A stretch of 64,000 nucleotides of DNA from CAVXYG01 sp963766005 (lineage in GTDB: Bacteria; Actinomycetota; Actinomycetes; S36-B12; GCA-2699445), in contig CAVXYG010000014.1 in NCBI GenBank assembly GCA_963766005.1, forward strand, positions 62,001 to 126,000, given 5' to 3'. This document shows positions 27,301 through 35,443 of this stretch, one piece after another. The notes under the pieces were generated by a model. That model saw only the letters and a list, made by a program, of their open reading frames with translations, ran no database searches and had not been told where the DNA came from. The position numbers and the translations under genes were made by a program. How positions within the stretch are numbered: position 1 is the first letter of the stretch; every line of letters starts with the position of its first letter.

Positions 27301-27914
27301 CCACTGCCGCGACCACCGACCGCGAGCCGCTGACCGATCGGGGTCGGCGGACGCGGGAGGCGCTGCTGACCGCGGCCCGCAGCGTGTTCGAGGAGCAGGG
27401 CTTCGGCGCGACCCGGATGAGCGACATCGCCGGGGCTGCCGGCGTCGCGCACGGCACGGTCTACACCTACTTCGAGACCAAGGAGGCGGTGCTGGCCGCC
27501 GTGGTCCAGGAGGTCATCGACGACCTGCTGGCGTCGTTGCGCGCATCCGCGGCGGCCGACCCCCTGGAACGCATCAGCGATGCCAACGCCCGGTACCTGG
27601 CGGCCTACGCCGACCATGCCGACCTGCTGCGCGTGGTGGAGGAGGCCGCGTTCGCGGATGTCCGGTTCGACGAGGTCCTCGAGCAGCTGCGCACCACGCA
27701 CGTGCGGCGGGTCGCGACCGCCATCCGCAAGCTCCAGCGCGAGGGCGCAGCCAGCGCCGACCTCGACGCGGGCGCAACGGCTGCCGCGCTGTGCGCCATG
27801 GTCGAGGGCTACGCCCGCCACCACGCCGGATCCAAGCCCGCGTCCGCGACCGCCGCGAACGACACCCTGACGACGCTCTGGGCGCGCGCCCTGGGCCTGT
27901 CCCACCTGGAGTAA
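27297..27914 (+). CDS. TetR-family transcriptional regulator
   Basis: 205 aa. The helix-turn-helix lies at about 17-62 (TREALLTAARSVFEEQGFGATRMSDIAGAAGVAHGTVYTYFETKEAVLAAV) with a divergent all-helical ligand domain. It is embedded in the operon by a GTGA overlap, and its probable target is the perfect palindrome in front of the first gene, giving autorepression. An acyl-CoA intermediate is the likely inducer, by analogy with other TetR repressors of fatty and branched acyl-CoA pathways. The acyl-CoA dehydrogenase gene follows 9 bp later. Confidence 0.9.
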   Translation: MTTAATTDREPLTDRGRRTREALLTAARSVFEEQGFGATRMSDIAGAAGVAHGTVYTYFETKEAVLAAVVQEVIDDLLASLRASAAADPLERISDANARYLAAYADHADLLRVVEEAAFADVRFDEVLEQLRTTHVRRVATAIRKLQREGAASADLDAGATAAALCAMVEGYARHHAGSKPASATAANDTLTTLWARALGLSHLE

Positions 27915-27923
27915 GGAGCAATC

Positions 27924-29075
27924 ATGCAGTTCACCGAGGAGCACAAGGCCTTCCGCAAGGTCGTCGGCGAATTCGTCGACACGGAGATCAACCCTTACGT
28001 GGATCAGTGGGAGGCCGACCGGATCTTCCCTGCGCACGAGCTGTTCCCGAAGCTCGCCGAGATCGGCGCGTTCGGCCTGGAGTACGACGAGCAGTACGGC
28101 GGCCAGGGCGCGGACCACTCCTTCACGCTGGTCTTCATGGAGGAGCTCGGCTACCGGTGCAACGTCGCCGGCGTTCCGATGGCGATCGCGGTGCAGACCA
28201 ACATGGCAACCCCGGCGCTGCACCGGTTCGGCTCGGAGGAGCTCAAGGAGCGCTACTTGAAGCCGGCCATGACCGGCGAGCACGTGGTGTCGGTGGGGAT
28301 CTCCGAGCCCGACGCCGGCTCCGATGTCGCGGCGATCCGCACCAAGGCGGTGCGCGACGGCGATGACTGGGTCATCAACGGCCGCAAGATGTGGATCACC
28401 AACGGATCCCAGGCCGACTGGATCTGCCTGCTCGCCCGCACCTCCGACGAGGGCGGATTCGCCGGGATGAGCCAGATCATCGTGCCGACCGACACTCCCG
28501 GCTTCAGCGTCGGCCGGACCATCGAGAAGATGGGCAACCACTCCAGCGACACCGCGGAGCTCGTCTTCGAGGACGTCCGGGTGCCGGTCTCCAACACCAT
28601 CGGAGAGGTCGGCCGCGGGTTCCAGCAGCAGATGATGCAGTTCCAGGACGAGCGGCTGGTGGGGTCCTACCTCGCCGCCATGGGGGCCAAGCGGGCGCTG
28701 GAGCGGACCAAGGAGTACCTGCATCAGCGGCACGCGTTCGGCAAGCCGCTGATCGCCAACCAGTACCTGCAGTACAACCTCGCCGAACTCATCGGCGAGG
28801 TCGACATGCTGATCGAGTACAACCGGCTGGCCGCGGAGCGCTTCGTGCGCGGCGAGGACGTGACGCGCATGGTCACCATCGCCAAGCTGAAGGCCGGCAA
28901 GTTGTCGCGGCAGGTCGCCGACTCGGTCGTGCAGTACCACGGCGGCATGGGGTACGCGGAGGAGAACTGGCCGGCGCGCTATGCCAGGGACGCCCGGCTC
29001 ATCTCCATCGGCGGCGGCGCGGACGAGGTCATGCTGCGCGTCCTGTCGCTGCTGGAGGGCATGGGCAAGCGCTAG
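27924..29075 (+). CDS. Acyl-CoA dehydrogenase
   Basis: 383 aa, FAD-dependent alpha,beta-oxidation of an acyl-CoA. It has the N-terminal helical domain, the central signature GISEPDAGSDVAAIRTKAV, WITNGSQADW, GFSVGRTIEKMGNHSSDTAELVFEDVRVP, and in the C-terminal domain DSVVQYHGGMGYAEENWPARYARDARL. Its position suggests isovaleryl- or citronellyl-CoA dehydrogenase, whose product is the substrate of the carboxylase encoded upstream. AAGGAG lies 6 nt before the ATG. Confidence 0.92.
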   Translation: MQFTEEHKAFRKVVGEFVDTEINPYVDQWEADRIFPAHELFPKLAEIGAFGLEYDEQYGGQGADHSFTLVFMEELGYRCNVAGVPMAIAVQTNMATPALHRFGSEELKERYLKPAMTGEHVVSVGISEPDAGSDVAAIRTKAVRDGDDWVINGRKMWITNGSQADWICLLARTSDEGGFAGMSQIIVPTDTPGFSVGRTIEKMGNHSSDTAELVFEDVRVPVSNTIGEVGRGFQQQMMQFQDERLVGSYLAAMGAKRALERTKEYLHQRHAFGKPLIANQYLQYNLAELIGEVDMLIEYNRLAAERFVRGEDVTRMVTIAKLKAGKLSRQVADSVVQYHGGMGYAEENWPARYARDARLISIGGGADEVMLRVLSLLEGMGKR

Positions 29076-29297
29076 CACTGCAGCGGGGGCGCGGGCATCC
29101 GGCCCGCCGCGATCCCGGCCGATGCCAGGGGTCCCCTTGCGGCCGGCCGGCCGAGCTGATCCGCCGTTGCCGGCGCTGGCGGTGCGGCCGCCAATCCGCG
29201 ACCGGTGCGGCTGCCGCCGGCCGGACGGCTGAGTGCGCCGGCACGATGCGCCCCGGGCCGACGCCGCACCACCACCCAACGACGACGAAGGAGACCC

Positions 29298-30068
29298 ATG
29301 AGCGACGAAGTGATCGTCGAGACGACGGCCGGCATCGCTACCGTCCGGCTGAACCGCCCGGAGGCGCGCAACGCGCTCAACGGCACGGCGATGGCAGGCC
29401 TGCGGCAGGCGCTGTCGGACACGGCAGCCGACGACACCGTGCGCGCCGTCATCCTGACCGGCACCGGGACGGTGTTCTCCGCCGGGGCCGATCTGAAGGC
29501 CGCAGCAGCCGGGGACGAGGGGTCCTTCGCCGCCACCGGCCCGGAAGCCATGGCCGAGTTGCTGACGCAGATCCTCCAGCACCCCAAGCCGACGATCGCG
29601 CGGGTCCAGGGCCACGTGTTCGGCGGCGGCAACGGCCTGGTCGCCGCGTGCGACCTCGCCATCGCCGTGGACACGGCGCGCTTCGCGTTCAGCGAGGTCC
29701 GGCTCGGACTCACCCCCGCGGTCATCAGTGTGGTCTGCCTGCCCAGGCTGTCCCGCGCCGACGCCATGGAACTGTTCCTCTTCGGGGAGCGGGTGTCCGC
29801 TGCCCGGCTGGTCGAGGCCGGGATGATCAACGCCGCGGTGCCGGAGGAGGAGCTCGACGCCACGATCGGCGAGTGGACCGGCAAGCTGCGCGCCGGCGGC
29901 CCGCTGGCGCTGGCCGGGTCCAAGGAGCTCATCAACCGGGTGCCGACCATGTCCCGCTCCGATGCCTTCGCCTGGACGGCGGAGAAGTCCGGGCAGTACT
30001 TCCGATCGCCGGAGGCAGCCGAGGGGATCACGGCGTTCCTGCAGAAGCGATCGCCGAACTGGGCCTGA
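29298..30068 (+). CDS. Enoyl-CoA hydratase/isomerase family protein
   Basis: 256 aa crotonase-fold protein. The oxyanion loop is FSAGADLKAAA, followed by VQGHVFGGGNGLVAACDLAIA and FSEVRLGLTPAVISV. The Glu in FSEVRLGL matches one of the acid/base positions of hydratases. In this operon it probably hydrates the methylglutaconyl-CoA (leucine) or isohexenylglutaconyl-CoA (terpene) product of the carboxylase. AAGGAG lies 5 nt before the ATG. A 222-bp gap separates it from the dehydrogenase; no gene or clear promoter is seen there. Confidence 0.88.
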   Translation: MSDEVIVETTAGIATVRLNRPEARNALNGTAMAGLRQALSDTAADDTVRAVILTGTGTVFSAGADLKAAAAGDEGSFAATGPEAMAELLTQILQHPKPTIARVQGHVFGGGNGLVAACDLAIAVDTARFAFSEVRLGLTPAVISVVCLPRLSRADAMELFLFGERVSAARLVEAGMINAAVPEEELDATIGEWTGKLRAGGPLALAGSKELINRVPTMSRSDAFAWTAEKSGQYFRSPEAAEGITAFLQKRSPNWA

Positions 30069-30071
30069 CCC

Positions 30072-30972
30072 GTGAGCAGCATGCCCCCGGCCGAGGTCGC
30101 CATCGATAGCGACCTCGTCCGGGGGCTGCTGCGTTCCCAGGCGCCGCGACCTTGCCGGGCTGGCACTGGTCCCGTCCGGCGCCCACGGCTGGGACACGGC
30201 CGTCTTCCGGCTCGGGGAGGACCTGGCGGTTCGGCTGCCGCGCCGCGCCGCTGCCGTCGATCTGATCCGCAACGAGCAGCGGTGGCTGCCGGTGCTGGCC
30301 CCGCAGTTGCCGTTGCCGGTGCCCGAGCCGGTCCTGGCCGGCTCGCCCGAACCGCAGTACCCGTGGCCGTGGTCGGTGTGCCGCTGGGTGCCCGGCGATC
30401 CGATCGGTGTCGGGGACGTGTCGTCCGTCGACCCGCTGGTGCGCTTCCTCGAGGCGCTGCACCGGCCCGCGCCGGCGAACGCGCCGCGCAACGCCTACCG
30501 CGGCGTTCCGCTGGCTGCCCGAGATCGCGCGATGCGGGACGGATGCGCCCTGCTCGCCGAGCACGGCGTCGCCGTCGATCCGATCCTGCGGGCCTGGGAC
30601 GAGCTCCGCGGCGCGCCGGCCTTCAGCGGCGCACCGCGGTGGCTCCATGGCGACCTGCACACGGCCAACGTCCTGGCCCGCGGCGGCCGCATCAGCGGCG
30701 TGATCGACTTCGGCGATCTCACCGCGGGCGATCCGGCCTGCGACTACCTCATCGCCTGGATGCTCCCGGCACGCCGGGCGCGACGGCTGCGGGAGTCCGC
30801 CGACCGCTACGGCCGCGGGACGTGGCAGCGCGCGCGGGCGTGGGCATTGGCCTGGGGCGTGGCTGCCCTCGCCCGCAGCGCCGACAATGCGGTGATCCAT
30901 GCCATCGGGTCGCACGTCTTGGCCGCGGCGGTGCCGTGGCGTCCCGAAACCTCCACACCAGGCTTCGCCTGA
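30072..30972 (+). CDS. Aminoglycoside phosphotransferase (APH)-family kinase-like protein, frameshifted
   Basis: Repaired length is 299 aa. GWDTAVFRLGEDLAVRLPRR forms the nucleotide-binding strands with the Lys position replaced by Arg, and PWSVCRWVPGDP is the hinge. The catalytic loop is WLHGDLHTANVL and the metal motif is IDFGDLTAGDPACDY. Family members phosphorylate small molecules; many are not resistance genes, and no drug substrate can be inferred. The frame changes +1 at 30140-30141; removing one G (CAGGCG to CAGCG) gives LLRSQRRDLAGLALVPSG. It starts 4 bp after the hydratase stop, so it may belong to that operon. Confidence 0.78.
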
Positions 30973-31093
30973 CCTTCGTTGCTGTCGGTTTGCGGACCGT
31001 AGTCGTTCGAAGGAAACGCCGCGCTAGGAGGATTCTCGCGACGCCGGTCCTACCCGCTACCTGCGCGCGGCCCAAACGTGTTTGGATAGTCCC

Positions 31094-31780
31094 GTGAGCA
31101 AGACCGTCATGGTGGTGGAGGACGAGCCGGATATCCGCCTGGTCCTGCGCACCTTCTTGGAGGACGAGGGCTACCGGGTCATCGAGGCCGAGACCGGCGA
31201 GGCAGCGCTCGCCCTGATGCTCGACGAGAGCCCCGACGTCGCGCTCATCGACCTGCGGCTGCCGGGCATCCACGGGTTCGACGTGATCCGCTCCATCCGC
31301 GGCACGAGTCAGATGCCCATCATCTGCGTCACCGCCCAGGCGGACAGCCACGACGTGGTCGCCGGACTCGAGGCCGGAGCCGACGACTACGTCACCAAGC
31401 CGTTCGTCGCCAAGGAGCTCGGTGCCCGCATCCGGGCCCAGTTGCGGCGCACGGCCATCACCGAGGGCGACCATCGCGAGGACGTCGTGGCATGCGGGCC
31501 CATCGTCATCCGGCCCGAGACGGCCGAGGCGTTCAAGGACGGCGAACCGATGGCGCTGTCGCGCACCGAGTTCCGCGTGCTGCAGGAACTCATCCTCGCC
31601 AAGGGGCGCATTCTGTCCCGCGACGATCTGCTGCGCCGTGTCTGGGGCTACGGCAACGCCGGTGACGGCAGGGTCGTGGACAACCTCATCTACCGTCTGC
31701 GCTCCAAGATCGAGGCCGACCCGGCCGAGCCGAAGTACCTCATCACCGTGCGCGGGTTCGGCTACCGCCTCAAGCCCTGA
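31094..31780 (+). CDS. OmpR/PhoB-type response regulator
   Basis: 228 aa. The receiver domain has acidic Asp10/Glu11, phospho-acceptor Asp53 (VALIDLRLPG), Thr80 and Lys102 (YVTKPF). The C-terminal winged helix (about 145-225) ends RGFGYRLKP. It is the first gene of a three-gene operon, and the kinase starts 6 bp after its stop. The GTG at 31094 was chosen; an in-frame TTG at 31082 would add four residues, but the sequence TTGGAT there is at -10 spacing. The target genes are unknown. Confidence 0.92.
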   Translation: MSKTVMVVEDEPDIRLVLRTFLEDEGYRVIEAETGEAALALMLDESPDVALIDLRLPGIHGFDVIRSIRGTSQMPIICVTAQADSHDVVAGLEAGADDYVTKPFVAKELGARIRAQLRRTAITEGDHREDVVACGPIVIRPETAEAFKDGEPMALSRTEFRVLQELILAKGRILSRDDLLRRVWGYGNAGDGRVVDNLIYRLRSKIEADPAEPKYLITVRGFGYRLKP

Positions 31781-31785
31781 CGCCG

Positions 31786-33147
31786 ATGCCGGGCAGATCC
31801 TGGCGGCCGGGGCTCCCGCTCCGTTTCGCCGTCGCCATCGGGTTCATCTCCCTCGTGGTGGCGCTCATCGTCTCCGTGCCGACGTACCTGTTCGCCCGCA
31901 GCTACCTGCTGGAGCAGCGGGAGAACTCCGCGGTCACGCGGGCACTGGTCAACGGCAACACCGCCGACGTCGCGCTGTCGGAGGGCAACGAGCCGGGCGA
32001 GGCGCTGGCCGTCGTGCCCAGCGTGGGCGATTCCCAACCGATGCTCCAGATCTCCGGCCTCTGGTACACCTCCGGGGTGACGGTCGACCCGAACGACCTG
32101 CCCGCCGAGCTGCTGTCCGGTTCCGACGAGAACGGCGGCGCCATGCAGCGGTTCACCGCCAGCGACGGCGATCCGTACTTCGCCATCGCGCTGCCGGTCC
32201 CCAATGGGACCTATGTCGAGGTGTTCCCGCTGGACGAGTTGGCCAATTCGATCGCCTGGCTCGGCGTCTTCCTCGCCTCGGGCTCGGTAGCGGCGCTCGT
32301 CTCCGGGGCGCTGCTCGGACGGTGGGCCGGGGCTCGGATCCTGCGTCCTCTCGGCGACATGGCCGGCGTGGCGGTGCGGATCACCGACGGCGACCTCAGC
32401 GCCCGTGTCGCCGGTTCCGACGATCCCGACCTGGGCCCGATCTCCACAGCGTTCAACGACATGGCCGCGACGGTGGAATCCCGGCTGGAGCGGGAGCGCC
32501 GGTTCTCGGCGAACGTGTCGCACGAACTGCGCTCGCCGCTGACCGGCATCCTCGGCACCGCGGAGCTGCTGGAGGCGCGCAAAGAGGGCCTGCCCGAGCG
32601 CGAGGCGACGTTGGTCGGCGCCCTGGTCTCGCAGGTCCGCCGCTTCTCCACGCTCGTGCTCGACCTGCTGGAACTGAGCCAGATCGGCGGTGACCGCGGC
32701 GTGCTGCCCGACCTCGTCGACATCGCGGCGCTGGCGCAGTTCGTCGTCGAGGGTCGCGGCAAGCCCACCTGGCTGGTGCACGGGGAGGCCACGGCGCGCA
32801 CCGACCCGCGGCGGTTGGAGCGGATTCTGGCCAACCTCGTCGACAACGCCGATCAGCACGGCGACGGCCTGCGGGGCATCTATGTCCAACGCACCGGCGG
32901 CCGGGCCGAGGTCGCCGTCGACGACAACGGCGCCGGCGTCTCGGTGGCGGATCGCGAGCGGATCTTCGAGCCCTTCAACCGCGGCGCCAAGACGGACCGT
33001 TCGGGCAGTGGGCTGGGTCTGACGATCGTTGCCGAACAGGCCCGCCTGATCGGGGCGACGGTGACCATCGAATCCGCGCCCACCGGCGGTGCCCGGTTCC
33101 TGGTTGCCGTGAAGGACCTGCCCATGTGGGAGGAGACACGGTCATGA
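31786..33147 (+). CDS. Membrane sensor histidine kinase
   Basis: 453 aa. Transmembrane helix 1 (13-38), an extracytoplasmic sensor of ~115 residues, helix 2 (157-178), HAMP (~180-232), and HisKA with phospho-acceptor His246 (NVSHELRSPL). The HATPase domain has the N box NLVDNADQH (Asn354), G1 DDNGAGV and G2 GSGLGL. Its partner is the response regulator immediately upstream. The stop overlaps the GerMN lipoprotein start (ATGA); a kinase followed by a GerMN lipoprotein recalls MtrB-LpqB of mycobacteria, where the lipoprotein tunes the kinase. Confidence 0.92.
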   Translation: MPGRSWRPGLPLRFAVAIGFISLVVALIVSVPTYLFARSYLLEQRENSAVTRALVNGNTADVALSEGNEPGEALAVVPSVGDSQPMLQISGLWYTSGVTVDPNDLPAELLSGSDENGGAMQRFTASDGDPYFAIALPVPNGTYVEVFPLDELANSIAWLGVFLASGSVAALVSGALLGRWAGARILRPLGDMAGVAVRITDGDLSARVAGSDDPDLGPISTAFNDMAATVESRLERERRFSANVSHELRSPLTGILGTAELLEARKEGLPEREATLVGALVSQVRRFSTLVLDLLELSQIGGDRGVLPDLVDIAALAQFVVEGRGKPTWLVHGEATARTDPRRLERILANLVDNADQHGDGLRGIYVQRTGGRAEVAVDDNGAGVSVADRERIFEPFNRGAKTDRSGSGLGLTIVAEQARLIGATVTIESAPTGGARFLVAVKDLPMWEETRS

Positions 33148-33761
33148 CGAACCCCGGGCCGTCGGTCCGCATGAGGACCGCAGCCCTCATCCTGCTGGCT
33201 GCGGTACAGCTCGCGGCCTGCGGTATCGCAGCCGAGGACCAACCGCGAACCCTGCCGACCGGCACCGCGTCCGCGACGGCGGAGCCGCCGACGACCGCAC
33301 CGCCGACCCCGGCCACGTTCCAGCTGACGCTGTGGTTCGTGCGCGAGGGCCAGCTCGTCCCGGTGTCCCGCACCGCCAGCGAGCCCCCGGACTCCCAGGA
33401 CTACCTCGACCTGCTCGCGGCCGGCCCGACCGAGGCGGAGGAGGGCGCCGGCGTGCGCTCCGCGCTGCTCAGCGTGGTCACCGGCGAGCCGCTGGTGGTC
33501 ACCGCGCAGCAGGCTGAGGTCGCGGTCTCCGGACTGCGCCCGGATCAGGTGGCGATCGTGCTGCAGCCGGAGTTCAAGGAGGTCATCGCCGAGGAGCAGA
33601 TCATTGTTCTCGGCGAGGTGGTCAGCACGGTCGCGGTCGGCGCCATCTCCGAGGTCGTCTTCGTGGATACCCAGGGCCAGGTGCTCGGCGTCCCCGCGGC
33701 GGACGGTCGCTTGGTGAACGGACCCGTCCAGCCGCAGGACTACGCCGCGCTCAAGGCCTGA
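33144..33761 (+). CDS. GerMN-domain lipoprotein, probable accessory of the sensor kinase
   Basis: 205 aa. Signal peptide with lipobox LAAC (Cys26), a Thr/Pro/Ala linker (about 34-58), then a GerMN-like domain (FQLTLWFVREGQLVPVSRTA ... LLAAGPTEAEEGAGVRSALL). Anchored outside the membrane, it could modulate the kinase with which it overlaps by 4 bp. The GerMN assignment rests on pattern and context and is less certain than the lipoprotein call. Confidence 0.75.
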   Translation: MTNPGPSVRMRTAALILLAAVQLAACGIAAEDQPRTLPTGTASATAEPPTTAPPTPATFQLTLWFVREGQLVPVSRTASEPPDSQDYLDLLAAGPTEAEEGAGVRSALLSVVTGEPLVVTAQQAEVAVSGLRPDQVAIVLQPEFKEVIAEEQIIVLGEVVSTVAVGAISEVVFVDTQGQVLGVPAADGRLVNGPVQPQDYAALKA

Positions 33762-33781
33762 CCGGCGATCCCCTGCCGGCG

Positions 33782-33839
33782 CGTGCCACGGGCCGCCCGA
33801 TGCTGCCAGGTCAGAGGGGGAGCGGCCCCGGGTGGCACG
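33782..33839 (+). terminator. Terminator hairpin of the regulator-kinase-lipoprotein operon
   Basis: CGTGCCAC and GGGCCGC pair with GCGGCCC and GTGGCACG (8 + 7 bp, with a 3-nt bulge). It begins 20 bp after the lipoprotein stop. No U-tract is seen. Confidence 0.65.
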
Positions 33840-33874
33840 TGCGCACGCGCTGCGCCGCCGAGGTAGGCACGCGC

Positions 33875-33880
33875 TAGCCT
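33875..33880 (+). promoter_or_regulatory. -10 box TAGCCT of tRNA-Ser
   Basis: TAGCCT lies 19 nt upstream of the mature tRNA 5' end, fitting a short transcribed leader. Confidence 0.5.
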
Positions 33881-33899
33881 TGGGGTTGCCGATGAGGTG

Positions 33900-33986
33900 G
33901 GCGGGGTGTCCGAGCGGCCAAAGGAGCCTGTCTTGAAAACAGGTGCGGGTGCATGCCCGCCGTGGGTTCGAATCCCACCCCCGCCG
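33900..33986 (+). tRNA. tRNA-Ser (anticodon UGA)
   Basis: 87-nt class II tRNA. Acceptor GGCGGGG pairs with CCCCGCC, the anticodon stem-loop is CTGTCTTGAAAACAG with anticodon TGA, there is a long variable arm (GTGCGGGTGCATGCCCGCC), and the T arm is GTGGG-TTCGAAT-CCCAC. The discriminator base is G and no CCA is encoded. It reads UCA (and UCG by wobble rules only with modification). Confidence 0.95.
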
Positions 33987-34019
33987 CACGGATGGTCTGC
34001 CCCTGGTGGCCGCGGCGGG

Positions 34020-34565
34020 CTACGGCAGGCGCCGACCCACCAGCGCGGCCAGCTTCCGTGCCGTGTTCACATTGCGCACCGTCGACTGTCGGTAGAGCGG
34101 CGTGCCGAGGATGCGCTGCAGACCGCTGCGCGCCGCGTGCTGACGCTCGACCATCCAGAGCACGGCCCCTGGCGCGAGCCGGACCGAGTCGATGCCCTCG
34201 TGGGGCTGCAGCGCCGCAACAGCCTGGCTCGGATCGATGCCGTCGAGCAGGTAGACCACGTCGCTCTTGCGAGCCTCGTCGTTGGTCCAGTCGGCGGGAA
34301 TCCGTTCCGCGATCGCCACGATGTCGGCCCCGGTGCGGACCAGCGCCCTCACCGGAAAGCCGAACGTGTCCTCGATCGCCCGCTCCAGCTGCCCGGCTAG
34401 GGCGAGGTCGTCGTCCTCCTCGGCGCCGAAGACGATGTTGCCGCTGTTGATGTAGGTCGCCACGTCGGTGAAGCCGAGGTCTGCGCACACCTGCCGCAGC
34501 TGCGCCATGGGCACCTTGTGCTTGCCGCCGACGTTGATCCCTCGCAGCAGGGCGACGTGGATCAC
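34020..34565 (-). CDS. DUF1697 family protein
   Basis: 181 aa. The typical start VIHVALLRGINVGGKHKVPMAQLRQ, YINSGNIVF, FPVRALVRT and the C-terminal NVNTARKLAAL identify DUF1697, a widespread bacterial family of unknown function. The GTG start overlaps the DUF2277 stop (GTGA), so the pair is co-translated. It is probably a small cytosolic protein; nothing in the sequence shows a catalytic site. Confidence 0.88.
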   Translation of the reverse strand: MIHVALLRGINVGGKHKVPMAQLRQVCADLGFTDVATYINSGNIVFGAEEDDDLALAGQLERAIEDTFGFPVRALVRTGADIVAIAERIPADWTNDEARKSDVVYLLDGIDPSQAVAALQPHEGIDSVRLAPGAVLWMVERQHAARSGLQRILGTPLYRQSTVRNVNTARKLAALVGRRLP

Positions 34566-34816
34566 GGCCGCTGCCCTGCCAGTCGGCGCAGCGGGGGCTC
34601 GGTGCGTGGCGGCACTCGCCGGTCGGGCAGCCCGGCCAGCAGTTGCCCGGTGGCCTCCGCAATCGCCGCCACGGCCGCCCGGTAGGCGTCCGCGGTGGCG
34701 GCGCTGGGCCGTTGGATCCCGCTCACCTTGCGGACGTACTGCTCGGCTGCTGCCCGGATCTCCGCCTCGGTCGCGGGCGGCTGGAGCCCGCGCAGCGTGG
34801 TGATGTTGCGACACAT
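34562..34816 (-). CDS. DUF2277 family protein
   Basis: 84 aa. MCRNITTLRGLQPPATEAEI RAAAEQYVRKVSG is the hallmark start of DUF2277, small actinobacterial and proteobacterial proteins of unknown function with a conserved Cys2-Arg3-Asn4. The stop overlaps the DUF1697 start. The two families are commonly seen near each other in actinobacteria, but no joint role is known to me. Confidence 0.85.
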   Translation of the reverse strand: MCRNITTLRGLQPPATEAEIRAAAEQYVRKVSGIQRPSAATADAYRAAVAAIAEATGQLLAGLPDRRVPPRTEPPLRRLAGQRP

Positions 34817-34851
34817 GTCCCCAGTGTGGGACCCGGCGCTGGGCCGTGGGA

Positions 34852-35328
34852 TCACTCCAGGAAGGAACGCAGCATCCACGCAGCCTTCTCGTGCACCTGC
34901 TCGCGGGCCGTCGCCATGTCGGCGGTCGGGTCGTCGTTGCCGTTGTTCGCCACGGCGGTGACGGCCGATGCGGCACGCGCCAGGGTCTCGTGGCCGTCGG
35001 CGAGATCGCGCACCATGTCCATCGCCGGTACCTTGCCCGACTGGGCCTCGGGAATCGACGTGCGCGCCGAGAAGGCGCTGTAGGAGCCGGGTGCGAAGTG
35101 GCCCAGGGCCCGGATCCGCTCGGCAATCTCGTCGGCGGCAGCGGCCAGGTCCACGTACTGGGTCTCGAACAGCTGGTGCAGCGCACCGAAGTGCGGCCCC
35201 GTGACGTTCCAGTGGTAGTTCTGCGTCTTCAGGTACAGCGAGTAGCTGTCGGCCAGCAACTGCGCCAGCGCGTCGGCGATCGCGTCGCGATCCGCCGCTG
35301 CGATTCCGATATCCATGGATGAGGTCAC
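34852..35328 (-). CDS. dps: Dps-family ferritin-like DNA-protection protein
   Basis: 158 aa from a GTG with GGAG 5 nt upstream; an ATG 12 nt further in (35316) is an alternative. The four-helix Dps core has the intersubunit ferroxidase ligands in KTQNYHWNVTGPHFGALHQLFETQYVDLAAAADEIAERI. The protein oxidises Fe(II) with H2O2 and stores iron, protecting DNA during oxidative or starvation stress. It lacks the long Lys-rich DNA-binding tail, so DNA binding is uncertain. It is divergent from the phosphofructokinase gene. Confidence 0.9.
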   Translation of the reverse strand: MTSSMDIGIAAADRDAIADALAQLLADSYSLYLKTQNYHWNVTGPHFGALHQLFETQYVDLAAAADEIAERIRALGHFAPGSYSAFSARTSIPEAQSGKVPAMDMVRDLADGHETLARAASAVTAVANNGNDDPTADMATAREQVHEKAAWMLRSFLE

Positions 35329-35430
35329 GGCATCTCCAATCGGTCGTCCCCACCCTACGGCCGCACGGCCGATCCTGCCGGTGCGTGCGCCACTTGCCCG
35401 CTCGACCTGCCGTGCTGCGGCACCTCGCAC

Positions 35431-35436
35431 TAGGCT
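35431..35436 (+). promoter_or_regulatory. -10 box TAGGCT of the phosphofructokinase gene (leaderless)
   Basis: TAGGCT is 7 nt upstream of the ATG at 35444. It excludes the longer in-frame start at 35315. Confidence 0.6.
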
Positions 35437-35443
35437 GCAGGCC

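Noticed and set aside
27054..30491. 1145-codon open frame on the minus strand
   Set aside because: It lies antisense to the TetR, dehydrogenase and hydratase genes, and its composition is the low-complexity Arg/Gly/His pattern of shadow frames in GC-rich DNA.
30072..30972. Aminoglycoside-resistance gene
   Set aside because: Only the general APH/kinase fold is visible; family members act on many small molecules and nothing ties this one to a drug.
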